A program made the position numbers and the translations under genes. Shown piece by piece: positions 9,840 through 22,090 of a stretch of DNA of 64,000 nt. The first letter of the stretch is position 1; every line of letters starts with the position of its first letter. The notes beneath the pieces are model-generated. The model searched no databases. It worked only from the letters and a program-made list of their open reading frames with translations, and had not been told where the DNA came from. This DNA is from an uncultured Roseobacter sp. (GTDB lineage Bacteria; Pseudomonadota; Alphaproteobacteria; Rhodobacterales; Rhodobacteraceae), in contig CANKZM010000001.1 in the NCBI GenBank assembly GCA_947488305.1, forward strand, positions 682,001 through 746,000, written 5' to 3'.

Positions 9840-10622
9840 ATGGGTGGCATTCATCCCTCTGCGGTGATCGAGCCGGGCGCGCAAGTTGATCCGGCAGCAA
9901 CTGTTGGCCCGTTTTGTGTTGTGGGGTCCGATGTTACCTTGGCCGCAGGCGTCGAGCTAAAAAGCCATGTGGTCGTCACCGGTAGAACGAGCATTGATGA
10001 AAACACCGTGATCTTTCCGTTTGCGGTGATTGGTGAGATACCCCAGGATCTCAAGTTCAAGGGAGAAGCGACGCAGCTTGTCATCGGAAAACGCAATCGT
10101 ATCCGGGAACATGTAACGATGAACAGCGGGACCGAAGGAGGTGGGGGTGTCACCAGAATCGGTGATGATGGGTTGTTCATGGCGGGATGTCATGTGGCTC
10201 ATGATGCTCAGATCGGCGACCGGGTAATTCTGGTGAATTCCGTGGCCATCGCCGGGCATTGTGTACTTGAAGACGAAGTGATTGTGGGCGGACTGTCAGG
10301 CGTGCATCAGTTCGTTCGCATCGGACGTGGTGCGATCATCGGTGCGGTCACAATGGTGACAAATGATGTGATCCCTTACGGTCTTGTTCAGGCGCCCCGT
10401 GGTGAATTGGATGGATTAAACCTTGTTGGTCTTAAACGTCGCGGTGTGGATCGCTCTGACATAACCGCGTTACGCGCGGCCTTTCAGATGTTGGCGCAGG
10501 GCGAGGGGACCTTCCAGAACAGGGCGCAACGTCTTCGCGATGAAACCGGCAGCGAATACGTGCGGGAGATTGTCGAATTTATCACTGCCGACAGCGATCG
10601 GCATTTCCTGACTCCGGGCTGA
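9840..10622 (+). CDS. lpxA: UDP-N-acetylglucosamine acyltransferase LpxA
   Basis: First step of lipid A synthesis, transferring a 3-hydroxyacyl chain from ACP to UDP-GlcNAc. The 260-residue product shows left-handed parallel beta-helix hexapeptide repeats over about residues 3-190 and the catalytic His121 in the CHVAHDAQIG context, corresponding to His125 of the E. coli enzyme. A helical C-terminal tail completes it. The stop TGA shares its last base with the lpxI ATG, so the genes are translationally coupled. Confidence 0.97.
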   Translation: MGGIHPSAVIEPGAQVDPAATVGPFCVVGSDVTLAAGVELKSHVVVTGRTSIDENTVIFPFAVIGEIPQDLKFKGEATQLVIGKRNRIREHVTMNSGTEGGGGVTRIGDDGLFMAGCHVAHDAQIGDRVILVNSVAIAGHCVLEDEVIVGGLSGVHQFVRIGRGAIIGAVTMVTNDVIPYGLVQAPRGELDGLNLVGLKRRGVDRSDITALRAAFQMLAQGEGTFQNRAQRLRDETGSEYVREIVEFITADSDRHFLTPG

Positions 10623-11413
10623 TGCTGGCACTTGTCTCAGGTCGCGGCACATTGCCTGCGCAAGTCGCTCAGGCGATGCAGACCCCGCCGCTGGTATGCG
10701 TGCTGGAAGGGTTCGCGCCGACAGGTCTTGAAGCAGACATCACCTTTCGACTTGAACACCTCGGAACGCTGTTGTCCGAAATGAGCGATCGTGGCGTGAC
10801 CGAAGTTTGTTTCTGCGGTGCGATTGAACGTCCGCCATTCGATCCCGCGGCACTTGATGTTGCCACAATGCCTTTGGTGCCGGTCATGATGAAGGCAATG
10901 GGTTCAGGCGATGATTCAGCTTTGCGGGCGGTGATGAGCCTTTTTGAAGAGAAAGGGTTCAGGATCAGAGCAGCGCATGAGATTGCGCCTGAGGTGCTGG
11001 CACCTGTGGGTTTGCTTTCCAAAGCTGATCTCACCGCCACGATGGCAGAGGATATCAAGCGCGCGGATGATGTTCTTGGCGCGCTCGGTGCCTTGGATGT
11101 GGGGCAGGGATGTGTGGTTGGCGCTGGACAGGTCTGGGGCATTGAGACGATCGGCGGCACCGATCACATGCTGGGCAGCCTGCCCGAAGGCGTGCGGCGG
11201 GCTGAGGCGGTTCTGGTCAAGGCACCAAAGCTCGAACAGGATTTGCGGGCTGATATGCCAACGATTGGACCAGAGACGATCAGTGCAGCAGCAGCAGCGG
11301 GATTGGCTGGCATCGTAATAAGTGCTGGCGCCGTGATTCTGCTGGACCCAGATGAAACGCGAAAACGCGCAGATGCAAATGGGCTCGTGCTCTTGTCCCG
11401 TGCGAGCGGCTGA
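10622..11413 (+). CDS. lpxI: UDP-2,3-diacylglucosamine pyrophosphatase LpxI
   Basis: Hydrolyses UDP-2,3-diacylglucosamine to lipid X between LpxA/LpxD and LpxB. Alphaproteobacteria use LpxI (formerly DUF1009) in place of the unrelated LpxH, and the position between lpxA and lpxB fits. The 263-residue protein has an N-terminal small domain (ALVSGRGTLP), and a C-terminal catalytic domain with VLVKAPKLEQDLRADMPTIG and the GLAGIVISAGAVILLD segment, both family hallmarks. It overlaps lpxA and lpxB by one base on each side (TGATG). Confidence 0.93.
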   Translation: MLALVSGRGTLPAQVAQAMQTPPLVCVLEGFAPTGLEADITFRLEHLGTLLSEMSDRGVTEVCFCGAIERPPFDPAALDVATMPLVPVMMKAMGSGDDSALRAVMSLFEEKGFRIRAAHEIAPEVLAPVGLLSKADLTATMAEDIKRADDVLGALGALDVGQGCVVGAGQVWGIETIGGTDHMLGSLPEGVRRAEAVLVKAPKLEQDLRADMPTIGPETISAAAAAGLAGIVISAGAVILLDPDETRKRADANGLVLLSRASG

Positions 11414-12564
11414 TGCGGGTTTTCGTCATCGCCGGTGAACCTTCGGGGGATAAGTTGGGCGGTGCTTTGATGGCGGGCCTAAGACAGCTTTGCCCGGAAG
11501 TGGAATTTGACGGCATTGGCGGCACGCTCATGACGGCACAAGGTCTCGAGAGCCGATTCCCGATGTCCGAACTCAGCGTGATGGGTATTGCAGAGGTTCT
11601 TCCAAAGTACCGCGCTCTGAAAGCACGAATAAGAGAGACGGCCGAGGCGGTAGTTACCCAGAAACCTGATCTTCTGATCACGATCGATTCACCCGATTTC
11701 TCTTTCCGGGTGGCCCGGCAGGTCAAGGCCGTCAGCGATATCCGCACTGTGCACTATGTCGCGCCGACGGTTTGGGCGTGGCGTCCGAAAAGGGCTGAAA
11801 AAATTGCGAAGTATATCGATCATCTACTGGCGCTCTTCCCGTTTGAGCCGCCTTTTTTTACAAAACATGGTATGGCCTGTGACTTTGTCGGACATCCCGT
11901 GGCCGTCGAGCCGCAGGCGAGCCCAGAAGAATCACGGGCTTTTCGGGAAGCACATGGCATTGGAGACGGGCCGGTTTTGCTGGTTCTGCCGGGGTCGCGG
12001 GAAGGGGAAGTGCGCCGGTTGGGTGCGGTTTTTGGGGCGGCTATTGAACCTGTGCTGACAGAACACCCCTCTTTGCGCGTTGTTGTTCCTGCGGCTGCAC
12101 CGGTTGCAGACACGGTCGCGGACATGGTCAAGACCTGGCCAACAGTCCCGATTGTGCTTGATCCCCGTGGGGTGGATCTCGCTCAGGCCGGCCTTGAAAA
12201 ACGTGCCGCATTTAGGGCTGCAGACGTTGCTCTGGCCGCCTCTGGCACTGTGTCACTCGAACTTGCGGCGGCGCGGACGCCGATGGTGATTGCCTACCGC
12301 ATGCACTGGCTCAGCTACGCAATCATCCGGCGTATGGCATTGGTCGATACGGTGACGCTTGTGAATCTGGTCTCAGACACGCGCGAAGTGCACGAGTTTC
12401 TGGGGCCGAAATGCAAGGCCGAATCCATTGGCAGCGCTTTGATCCAGACAATGGGATGTCCAGATTCACAGATCGAGGCCATGAACGTCACCATGGCGCG
12501 GCTCGGTGAAGGGGGAGAAGCACCGGGTCTGCGAGCGGCAAGAGCCGTATTGTCCCGACTTTAG
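11413..12564 (+). CDS. lpxB: Lipid A disaccharide synthase LpxB
   Basis: Glycosyltransferase (GT19) joining lipid X and UDP-2,3-diacylglucosamine at the inner membrane. The 383-residue protein begins RVFVIAGEPSGDKLG, has YVAPTVWAWRPKRA in the middle and VLPGSREGEVRRL followed by the ASGTVSLELAAARTPMVIAYR donor-binding region, all diagnostic. It is the last gene of the + strand envelope series; a hairpin at 12602-12621 separates it from convergent mnmA. Confidence 0.96.
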   Translation: MRVFVIAGEPSGDKLGGALMAGLRQLCPEVEFDGIGGTLMTAQGLESRFPMSELSVMGIAEVLPKYRALKARIRETAEAVVTQKPDLLITIDSPDFSFRVARQVKAVSDIRTVHYVAPTVWAWRPKRAEKIAKYIDHLLALFPFEPPFFTKHGMACDFVGHPVAVEPQASPEESRAFREAHGIGDGPVLLVLPGSREGEVRRLGAVFGAAIEPVLTEHPSLRVVVPAAAPVADTVADMVKTWPTVPIVLDPRGVDLAQAGLEKRAAFRAADVALAASGTVSLELAAARTPMVIAYRMHWLSYAIIRRMALVDTVTLVNLVSDTREVHEFLGPKCKAESIGSALIQTMGCPDSQIEAMNVTMARLGEGGEAPGLRAARAVLSRL

Positions 12565-12601
12565 CGTAATCCAGTGGCCACGCTACGCGTGACACGATAC
12601 C

Positions 12602-12621
12602 GGTTGCCCTTGCGGGCAACC
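12602..12621. terminator. Hairpin between convergent lpxB and mnmA, likely bidirectional terminator
   Basis: GGTTGCCC, loop TTGC, GGGCAACC form a perfect 8-bp stem in the 69-base gap between the two convergent stop codons. The flanking T tracts are poor on both strands, so termination is inferred from position and stem strength. Confidence 0.5.
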
Positions 12622-12633
12622 ATTTGGCGCATC

Positions 12634-13776
12634 TCACCCCTTATGGATCCAACCCCCTCCGAGGATGCGGCTGCTATCGGGGTCATAGAACACGCAGGCT
12701 TGTCCCGGCGAGACACCTTCTTCGGGCGTAATCAGCTCAACCGTTGCTTCGGTTGCGTTGATGGGTCGGATGATGGCGTCTGTAGGCGGCCGGGTTGAGC
12801 GTACCTTGACGGCCACCTGCCATTCAATGCGCGATGTGAAAGGCGCATCCCCCAACCAGTTGATCTCTTTCACCGGAATTGTGCGGGTGGAAAGCATCGC
12901 CTTGGGGCCGACAACGACCTGACGCGCGTCTGGATCAAGCCTGACGACGTAGAGCGGATCAGCGAGACCTCCGATGCCGAGGCCCCGGCGCTGCCCGATG
13001 GTGTAGTTTACAACACCTTCATGTTGACCAAGAACGCGTCCGTCTGCGTGCACGATATCGCCGGGCGCCGCGGCTTCCGGACGCAGCTTTCGGATCACGG
13101 AAGCGTAGTCGCCGTTGGGAACGAAGCAAATGTCCTGGCTGTCGGGTTTGTTTGCCACGCTCAGGTCGTGCTCTTCCGCCAGAGCCCGCGTGTCGTCCTT
13201 GGAGGGCAGGTGGCCCAGTGGAAATCGCAGAAAGGCCAGTTGCTCCGGCGTGGTGGAGAACAAGAAATAGGATTGATCGCGACTTGCGTCGGCGGCTGTG
13301 TGCAGCTCTGGCCCGTTTGGACCAATCTTGCGCTGAATATAGTGACCCGTCGCCATGCAATCTGCTTCAAGGTCTCGCGCGGTTTCCAGCAAGTCCTTGA
13401 ACTTGACGCGTTCATTGCAGCGAATACAGGGAACCGGAGTTGCGCCGCCGAGATAGCTGTCGGCAAATTCGTCAATCACCGCATCTTTGAAGATGTTTTC
13501 GTAGTCCAGCACGTAGTGGGGAAATCCCATTTTCTCGGAAACACGCCGGGCGTCATGGATGTCGATTCCCGCGCAACATGCGCCTTTCTTAGCTAGGGCG
13601 GCACCGTGGTCGTAAAGTTGCAGCGTGACACCGACCACGTCATAACCTTCCCGAGCCAGCATCGCAGCGACAACTGAGCTGTCCACACCGCCGGACATCG
13701 CGACCACGACGCGGGTCTCGGCAGGTGGCTTGGCGAATCCCAAAGAATTCAAGGGTGGGCTCTGATCGAGGGGCAA
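12634..13776 (-). CDS. mnmA: tRNA-specific 2-thiouridylase MnmA
   Basis: Installs sulfur at C2 of the wobble uridine in tRNA Lys, Glu and Gln, using a persulfide relay. The 380-residue protein has the ATP-pyrophosphatase loop MSGGVDSS at residues 27-34, the first catalytic cysteine C117 in TPVPCIRCN, the second C217 in DSQDICFVP, and GQRRGLGIG. The ATG at 13774-13776 faces the sciP/ctrA region, giving a divergent promoter zone of about 110 bases. It reads toward lpxB. Confidence 0.97.
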   Translation of the reverse strand: MPLDQSPPLNSLGFAKPPAETRVVVAMSGGVDSSVVAAMLAREGYDVVGVTLQLYDHGAALAKKGACCAGIDIHDARRVSEKMGFPHYVLDYENIFKDAVIDEFADSYLGGATPVPCIRCNERVKFKDLLETARDLEADCMATGHYIQRKIGPNGPELHTAADASRDQSYFLFSTTPEQLAFLRFPLGHLPSKDDTRALAEEHDLSVANKPDSQDICFVPNGDYASVIRKLRPEAAAPGDIVHADGRVLGQHEGVVNYTIGQRRGLGIGGLADPLYVVRLDPDARQVVVGPKAMLSTRTIPVKEINWLGDAPFTSRIEWQVAVKVRSTRPPTDAIIRPINATEATVELITPEEGVSPGQACVFYDPDSSRILGGGWIHKG

Positions 13777-13878
13777 AGCGATACTCCGGAGGTTCTGAGC
13801 GAATATAGGAAAATCCTAATTACTCTCAAGAGGCGGCTTCATGGGTCCTTAAGGTCATTTCGTCAAGCTCAATCTAAT

Positions 13879-13883
13879 GAGTC
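13879..13883. promoter_or_regulatory. GANTC (CcrM-type methylation) site just upstream of sciP
   Basis: GAGTC lies five bases before the sciP ATG. In Caulobacter and relatives, GANTC sites in promoters of ctrA-network genes couple transcription to replication through CcrM methylation. The match is short and could be chance; the placement next to sciP and ctrA is what makes it notable. Confidence 0.35.
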
Positions 13884-13887
13884 AACT

Positions 13888-14178
13888 ATGGGTAAGAGTA
13901 TGTATCTCAAGAAAGTAGACGGCCCGCGCTCCGTCACCCTTGCGGATGGATCGGTTATGACGCAGGCGGATCTTCCGCCAGCAAATACAAGACGTTGGGT
14001 TGCGTCGCGGAAGGCGGCGGTGGTGCGAGGGGTCGCATATGGCTTGATTGCACAAGGCGAGGCATTGAAGCGATATCAAATCAGCGAAGATGAGTTCCAT
14101 GAATGGGTAAAAGCCGTTTCCGAGCACGGAGAGGACGCGTTGAAGACAACAACTATACAAAAATATAGACAACCTTGA
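13888..14178 (+). CDS. sciP: CtrA inhibitor SciP (DUF1153 family)
   Basis: SciP is a small helix-turn-helix protein that in Caulobacter binds CtrA and blocks its transcriptional activation. The product matches the family in the N-terminal KKVDGPRSVTLADGS, the central ADLPPANTRRWVASRKAAVV block, and the C-terminal EDEFHEWVKAVSEHGEDALK followed by IQKYRQ. I use ATG 13888 (96 residues); ATG 13900 gives a 92-residue protein that begins MYLKKVDG, which is the more usual family start, so either is possible. It lies 97 bases upstream of ctrA in the same direction. Confidence 0.9.
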   Translation: MGKSMYLKKVDGPRSVTLADGSVMTQADLPPANTRRWVASRKAAVVRGVAYGLIAQGEALKRYQISEDEFHEWVKAVSEHGEDALKTTTIQKYRQP

Positions 14179-14214
14179 GTTGTTTTTGTACTATTTCCCG
14201 TAACGGTAACGTGT

Positions 14215-14240
14215 GGTTAACCTTTATTCTTCACGGTTAA
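14215..14240 (+). promoter_or_regulatory. Tandem GGTTAA repeats upstream of ctrA, candidate CtrA half-sites
   Basis: GGTTAA occurs at 14215-14220 (as GGTTAACC) and again at 14235-14240 (as GGTTAATA), a spacing of exactly 20 bases, or two helical turns. CtrA recognises TTAA-N7-TTAA or single TTAACC-type half-sites in other Alphaproteobacteria, and ctrA is commonly autoregulated. The spacing is not the canonical N7, so this is a hypothesis from position and repetition. Confidence 0.4.
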
Positions 14241-14275
14241 TACGAAGAAAACGATGGCCCTTTGCGGAGAAAAAA

Positions 14276-14995
14276 ATGCGCGTATTGCTCGTGGAAGATG
14301 ACCCAACGACCTCGAAAAGTGTAGAGCTGATGCTGACGCACGCCAACCTGAACGTCTATGCGACGGACCTCGGCGAAGAGGGCATCGATTTGGCGAAGCT
14401 ATACGACTATGATTTGATCCTTCTTGATCTGGATCTACCGGATATGAATGGGCACGAGGTGCTCAGGCAGCTGCGCCTGTCCCGGATCGAGACGCCGATC
14501 CTGATCCTGTCAGGTGCGGATGACACTGAGAACAAGATCAAGGGCTTCGGATTCGGTGCGGACGATTATCTGACCAAGCCATTCCACCGGGAAGAACTGG
14601 TTGCACGCATTCACGCGATCATCCGACGCTCGAAAGGGCATTCGCAATCCGTAATCGATACGGGCCTGATCTCGGTGAACCTCGATGCAAAGACAGTCAG
14701 CGTTGAGAACAAACCAGTGCACTTGACAGGGAAAGAGTATCAGATGCTAGAGCTGCTCTCGCTGCGCAAGGGTACAACCCTGACAAAAGAAATGTTCCTC
14801 AATCACCTTTATGGGGGCATGGACGAACCCGAACTCAAGATCATCGACGTCTTTATCTGCAAACTGCGCAAAAAGCTCAGCACCGCGACGGGCGGCGAAA
14901 ACTATATCGAAACGGTTTGGGGGCGCGGCTATGTGCTGCGCGATCCGGAGCCCTCTCAGGTGGACGATCCCCAGCGCATAGCGGTCGGCGCATAA
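14276..14995 (+). CDS. ctrA: Cell cycle response regulator CtrA
   Basis: OmpR-type response regulator that governs motility, gene transfer agents and division-linked genes in Alphaproteobacteria. The 239-residue protein starts [15 protein letters not shown], has the phospho-acceptor D51 in [16 protein letters not shown]103 in [13 protein letters not shown], and a winged-helix domain ([17 protein letters not shown] to [11 protein letters not shown]). I start at ATG 14276, where the family begins. The purine-rich GCGGAGAAAAAA just upstream can serve as ribosome binding site. sciP lies directly upstream and a hairpin directly downstream. Confidence 0.97.
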   Translation: MRVLLVEDDPTTSKSVELMLTHANLNVYATDLGEEGIDLAKLYDYDLILLDLDLPDMNGHEVLRQLRLSRIETPILILSGADDTENKIKGFGFGADDYLTKPFHREELVARIHAIIRRSKGHSQSVIDTGLISVNLDAKTVSVENKPVHLTGKEYQMLELLSLRKGTTLTKEMFLNHLYGGMDEPELKIIDVFICKLRKKLSTATGGENYIETVWGRGYVLRDPEPSQVDDPQRIAVGA

Positions 14996-15011
14996 CTCCG
15001 CGAACAACGTG

Positions 15012-15038
15012 CCGGCGCCTGTTTCCTGACGGCGCCGG
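15012..15038 (+). terminator. GC-rich hairpin after ctrA, probable terminator
   Basis: CCGGCGCC, an 11-base loop, and GGCGCCGG form a perfect 8-bp stem 16 bases after the ctrA stop. The following sequence has only a scattered T run, so this may be a weak terminator or an mRNA 3' stabiliser. Confidence 0.45.
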
Positions 15039-15117
15039 ACGTCTTCGTATACCGCTTCTCCATTTGATCTGGACCTGACATCACCCGCAGCCTATTTAAC
15101 CAAGGGTAAGTGGCTGA

Positions 15118-19334
<4,217 letters not shown>

Positions 19335-19350
19335 AAACTTTTCGTTAAAT

Positions 19351-19365
19351 GTTCTTAAAAAGTTC
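19351..19365 (+). promoter_or_regulatory. LexA (SOS) box 1, GTTC-N7-GTTC
   Basis: GTTCTTAAAAAGTTC matches exactly the alphaproteobacterial LexA operator GTTC-N7-GTTC. It lies 17 bases after the recG stop and 56 bases before the ATG of the 42-residue membrane protein, where it would control that gene. Confidence 0.75.
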
Positions 19366-19388
19366 TTTACATCGCGACCTTAAAATGA

Positions 19389-19403
19389 GAACAAATAAAG
19401 AAC
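19389..19403 (-). promoter_or_regulatory. LexA (SOS) box 2, GAAC-N7-GAAC
   Basis: GAACAAATAAAGAAC is the exact reverse-complement form of the GTTC-N7-GTTC operator, 23 bases after box 1. A TAAAAT hexamer at 19381-19386, a possible -10 element, lies between the boxes. Two full boxes flanking a promoter predict tight SOS repression. Confidence 0.75.
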
Positions 19404-19420
19404 AACTGATGGAGGCGACG

Positions 19421-19549
19421 ATGGCTGTTCTTTCTCAACTGAAGTCTATCACAAGACGGTCACACGAGACACTTATTCAGGATTTGCTCGGCGCCTCTGC
19501 TTTGTTTGTTATTTTGTTGGTTGGTTTGCATTTACCCGTTTTTTTCTGA
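19421..19549 (+). CDS. SOS-regulated single-pass membrane micro-protein, 42 residues (candidate division inhibitor or toxin)
   Basis: I start at ATG 19421 because GGAGG at 19411-19415 is five bases upstream; upstream in-frame ATGs at 19385 and 19409 lack such a site and would lie on or beside LexA box 2. The 42-residue product has a basic amphipathic N-terminus (LKSITRRSHETLIQD) and one C-terminal membrane helix (LGASALFVILLVGLHLPVFF). Control by two LexA boxes is read directly from the sequence. Known SOS micro-proteins of this build include Caulobacter SidA, a division inhibitor, and E. coli TisB, a membrane toxin; similarity is in architecture only. It lies downstream of recG and upstream of a structured RNA candidate. 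Confidence 0.75.
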   Translation: MAVLSQLKSITRRSHETLIQDLLGASALFVILLVGLHLPVFF

Positions 19550-19584
19550 TTTCTGCCTGCGCTCTCATGCCGTCATCCCCCATT

Positions 19585-19716
19585 GCGTACTTCCCCAAAT
19601 CGGTACGCTGAGAGGTCTTACCTGCCTTGTCCACCTCTCACCCGGCGGATCGACGGGTCCCACATGAGCATCGCTTTAACTGCGCCGCGACCTTTTCAGG
19701 TTCGCGGCGTTTTTTT
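19585..19716 (+). ncRNA. Candidate structured RNA: consecutive hairpins ending in a terminator
   Basis: Four stems follow one another on the + strand. GCGTAC/GTACGC (19585-19608) is a perfect 6-bp stem with a 12-base loop. TGAGAGGT/ACCTCTCA (19609-19640) is a perfect 8-bp stem starting at the next base. CCCG/CGGG (19641-19657) starts at the base after that. The terminator hairpin with a T7 tail is at 19683-19716. The tandem stems without gaps suggest a folded RNA, either the 3' untranslated region of the SOS micro-gene or a separate small RNA. The first loop contains TTCCCC and the region carries several C-rich unpaired stretches. No known family was recognised. Confidence 0.5.
19683..19716 (+). 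terminator. Rho-independent terminator
   Basis: CGCCGCGACC, loop TTTTCA, GGTTCGCGGCG, then seven T. The stem is 10-11 bp with one bulge. It ends + strand transcription from the recG/micro-gene region; the last T residues overlap the stop codon of the convergent chemoreceptor gene. Confidence 0.8.
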
Positions 19717-21112
19717 AGTCAAAACTGTAAGCGAGCCGCAAACCACCCCAATGCCTGCCCTGCACGTTGATTGGAACTGAAAGGTCTTTCATCATCTTGA
19801 ATGCACCCCCGCCCATATCCCTGCGATAGACCTGCAACAGGAATGGTTCGGTGCTTCTCCCCGCCTTGAGGCCGACGCGATCATTAAAGATACGGCGATT
19901 ACGGCAGTGTCCTGCGTTCCAGATAGGGTCATTGGTCTGCTGATGGGAGAATCTCTTGTTGTGGCTTGGCAGGTAACCATTCACATCGACAGCAGCGCAG
20001 AAGACGACCTTGGGATCCAGGGCCAGTGCTGGCTCTTGGATCGGGGGCATAATCACACCCATAAATGCGGTCGATTCCGTCATGAATTGCTCGGGGTTGG
20101 TGTCGGGAATGGGCCGATAGGTCCGGTCAAACAATCGAGACAAGGTGATACGTCCATCCGCCAGAGCAGCCTCCATGCTGTCGCAAACCTGTGCTGCCAG
20201 TTTTTGCCCGTATTTGATGAACATCGCATCCTCGCTTGCGTCATTCATCAAGGCGGTGGCTTGGACAATGGCCTCTGATGTATCGATCAAACGCAGGACA
20301 CGTTCATGAGTGGTTTCGATCCCACTTGAAGTCGCAGAGATCGCATCGCCAATACTCGTCAATGCGGGTGCGAAAACCTGCATTGATTGTTCAACACGGC
20401 GCGCCTGTTCTGTAATCCGCCTCGCCTGTGCATCTGCATCTGTGATCGACCTTTCAACGCGACCGAGCGCGTCATCTGTCCCGCCAGCATCCTCCAATAC
20501 ATCCGTAGCATGGATAGAGATATCCCCCGCCTCTTTTCCCAAATCAGCGATCCAGCTTGTGAGTGTCTCGATGTTGTCGGAAATCTCGACAGCGGCGTCC
20601 CGTGTCTTGCGTGACAGTTCATTGATGGCCTCGGCCACGACCGCAAACCCTTTTCCCGCATCTCCTGCCCGGGCCGCTTCAATTTTGGCATTTATGGCCA
20701 GCGTATTGACCTGCATGGCGATGCTGGCGATCTGCTGGTTGTTTTTCCTGACGGCTGCGATTGTCTCGCTTACCGTCGCGGTGCGGCTTGAAATCTCCTG
20801 CACCCAGGCCGCGACGGTGTGTGATTTTTCGCTCGATCGACGAACTGTGTCAGCGGATGTTGCGACATCCTGCACAGTGGTACTGGTGTATTCCGCCATC
20901 GTTTGGACTGCATTCAGGACGTCCGCGTTTGCAACGCTCATGTCTTCGGTGCGTGCCTTGAGAACATTCAATCCTCTGGTCTGCGCGCGAGCATGTTCGT
21001 CCACCAGATCAAGGAACCCGGCGATATCCACAATTTCATATCCAAGGGCAGCGGCAGCCTTTGTTAGCCGGTCAACTTGATGGGGGGCAGCAAATTGGCT
21101 TTGGCGAAGCAT
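19715..21112 (-). CDS. Soluble methyl-accepting chemotaxis protein with C-terminal sensory domain
   Basis: The 465-residue protein has the signalling hairpin of chemoreceptors near residues 125-165 ([23 protein letters not shown], then [18 protein letters not shown]), flanked by long helices. It has no signal peptide and no membrane helix, so it is cytoplasmic. After the helical part, residues about 300-465 form a separate globular domain with [23 protein letters not shown] and [11 protein letters not shown], a C-terminal module I recall from other alphaproteobacterial soluble receptors. No che genes are adjacent, so its cluster and ligand are unknown. Confidence 0.88.
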   Translation of the reverse strand: MLRQSQFAAPHQVDRLTKAAAALGYEIVDIAGFLDLVDEHARAQTRGLNVLKARTEDMSVANADVLNAVQTMAEYTSTTVQDVATSADTVRRSSEKSHTVAAWVQEISSRTATVSETIAAVRKNNQQIASIAMQVNTLAINAKIEAARAGDAGKGFAVVAEAINELSRKTRDAAVEISDNIETLTSWIADLGKEAGDISIHATDVLEDAGGTDDALGRVERSITDADAQARRITEQARRVEQSMQVFAPALTSIGDAISATSSGIETTHERVLRLIDTSEAIVQATALMNDASEDAMFIKYGQKLAAQVCDSMEAALADGRITLSRLFDRTYRPIPDTNPEQFMTESTAFMGVIMPPIQEPALALDPKVVFCAAVDVNGYLPSHNKRFSHQQTNDPIWNAGHCRNRRIFNDRVGLKAGRSTEPFLLQVYRRDMGGGAFKMMKDLSVPINVQGRHWGGLRLAYSFD

Positions 21113-21181
21113 GGGACCTCAAAACAAATACCCATGACATGTCGCATCAATTAAATAAAAAAGACCTAATTGCAGGGGTTT

Positions 21182-21634
21182 TCACGCGCAATGAGATTGC
21201 AGTGCCTGCTCGACCGCATCACAGGTCGCCTCAATACAAAGCAAGATCGAGGCATGGCGGTTTTTGTAGTCGCGCGCAGGTATCAGAACTTCAAATCCAT
21301 CAAAGGGCGCCGCTGGCACGGGGCCGTTTTCCTTGAGCATTGCTCGCAATGCGTCCCGCGCCTGAACCAGTTCAGAAAGGTTGCGTCCAATCACGGCATT
21401 TCCTGTGACCGATGCTGCCGCCTGACCAAGTGCACAGGCTTTCACATCCTGACCAAATGCAGACACTCGGCCATCCTCCACGCAAACATCCACGGTCACC
21501 GCCGATCCGCACAACGGGGACCTCTTTTTTATCGTCGCCATGGGGGAATCAAGCCTGCTCAGATGCGGTATGTCAGCAGCCAGTTCCAGAATGCGCCCTG
21601 AATAAAGCTTGATCAGATCCGTGTCTGTTGCCAT
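21182..21634 (-). CDS. NifU/IscU-like iron-sulfur scaffold-family protein
   Basis: The 150-residue product fits the NifU N-terminal domain family: ELAADIPHLSRLDSP, then SPLCGSAVTVDV with one conserved cysteine, and FGQDVKACALGQAAASV with the second. A third Cys occurs near the C-terminus (ILLCIEAT) but not in the usual spacing. I start at the CAT complement at 21632-21634 (MATDTDLIK), where the conserved region begins, with GGGACA upstream as a weak ribosome binding site; ATG 21673 would add 13 residues. It is divergent from hisI. No isc or suf genes are nearby, so its role as a true scaffold is inferred. Confidence 0.75.
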   Translation of the reverse strand: MATDTDLIKLYSGRILELAADIPHLSRLDSPMATIKKRSPLCGSAVTVDVCVEDGRVSAFGQDVKACALGQAAASVTGNAVIGRNLSELVQARDALRAMLKENGPVPAAPFDGFEVLIPARDYKNRHASILLCIEATCDAVEQALQSHCA

Positions 21635-21715
21635 GAGCAATTGTCCCGCACTGGTATTCCCATCCTGCTTCATACATAGGGAATAGCGGCGGAGTTGCAA
21701 AAAGGTTTTTCAGGA

Positions 21716-22090
21716 ATGGCACACGAGAGAACAGAGTTCGATCCTGAGGCGCTCACCTATAATGAGGCCGGATTACTGCCTGCGATCGCGCAGGATGCCG
21801 AGACGTCGGAGGTTCTGATGCTCGCTTGGATGAATGCTGAGAGTATCAGTCGCACGTTGGCGACAGGCCGGGTCACCTATTGGAGCCGGTCGCGGCAGTC
21901 CTTTTGGGTCAAGGGAGAGACCAGCGGGCATGTGCAGGAATTGGTCGATTTGCGGTTCGATTGCGACCGCGACTGTCTGCTTGTCCTCGTGCGTCAGACG
22001 GGACCGGCATGTCACACCGGACGGCGAAGCTGTTTCTACACTGCTGTGCGTGAGGGCGCTGAAGTCGAGTTGATGAAACCAATCCCCTAG
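21716..22090 (+). CDS. hisI: Phosphoribosyl-AMP cyclohydrolase HisI
   Basis: Opens the purine ring of phosphoribosyl-AMP, the third step of histidine synthesis. The 124-residue protein has [37 protein letters not shown], the metal-binding DCDRD-type stretch ([12 protein letters not shown]) and the C-terminal [10 protein letters not shown] cysteine pair. It is a stand-alone HisI, not fused to HisE, as usual in Alphaproteobacteria. The stop overlaps the stop of convergent gluQ by four bases. Confidence 0.96.
   Translation: MAHERTEFDPEALTYNEAGLLPAIAQDAETSEVLMLAWMNAESISRTLATGRVTYWSRSRQSFWVKGETSGHVQELVDLRFDCDRDCLLVLVRQTGPACHTGRRSCFYTAVREGAEVELMKPIP

Noticed and set aside
8955-9884. A 309-codon minus-strand frame across the skp-fabZ junction
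   Set aside because: It is antisense to two well-supported genes and lacks any domain signature.
19601-19640. A CTGAGAGGT string resembling part of a TPP riboswitch
   Set aside because: The rest of the THI element is missing, it is not upstream of a thiamine gene, and the string is explained by the TGAGAGGT/ACCTCTCA stem.
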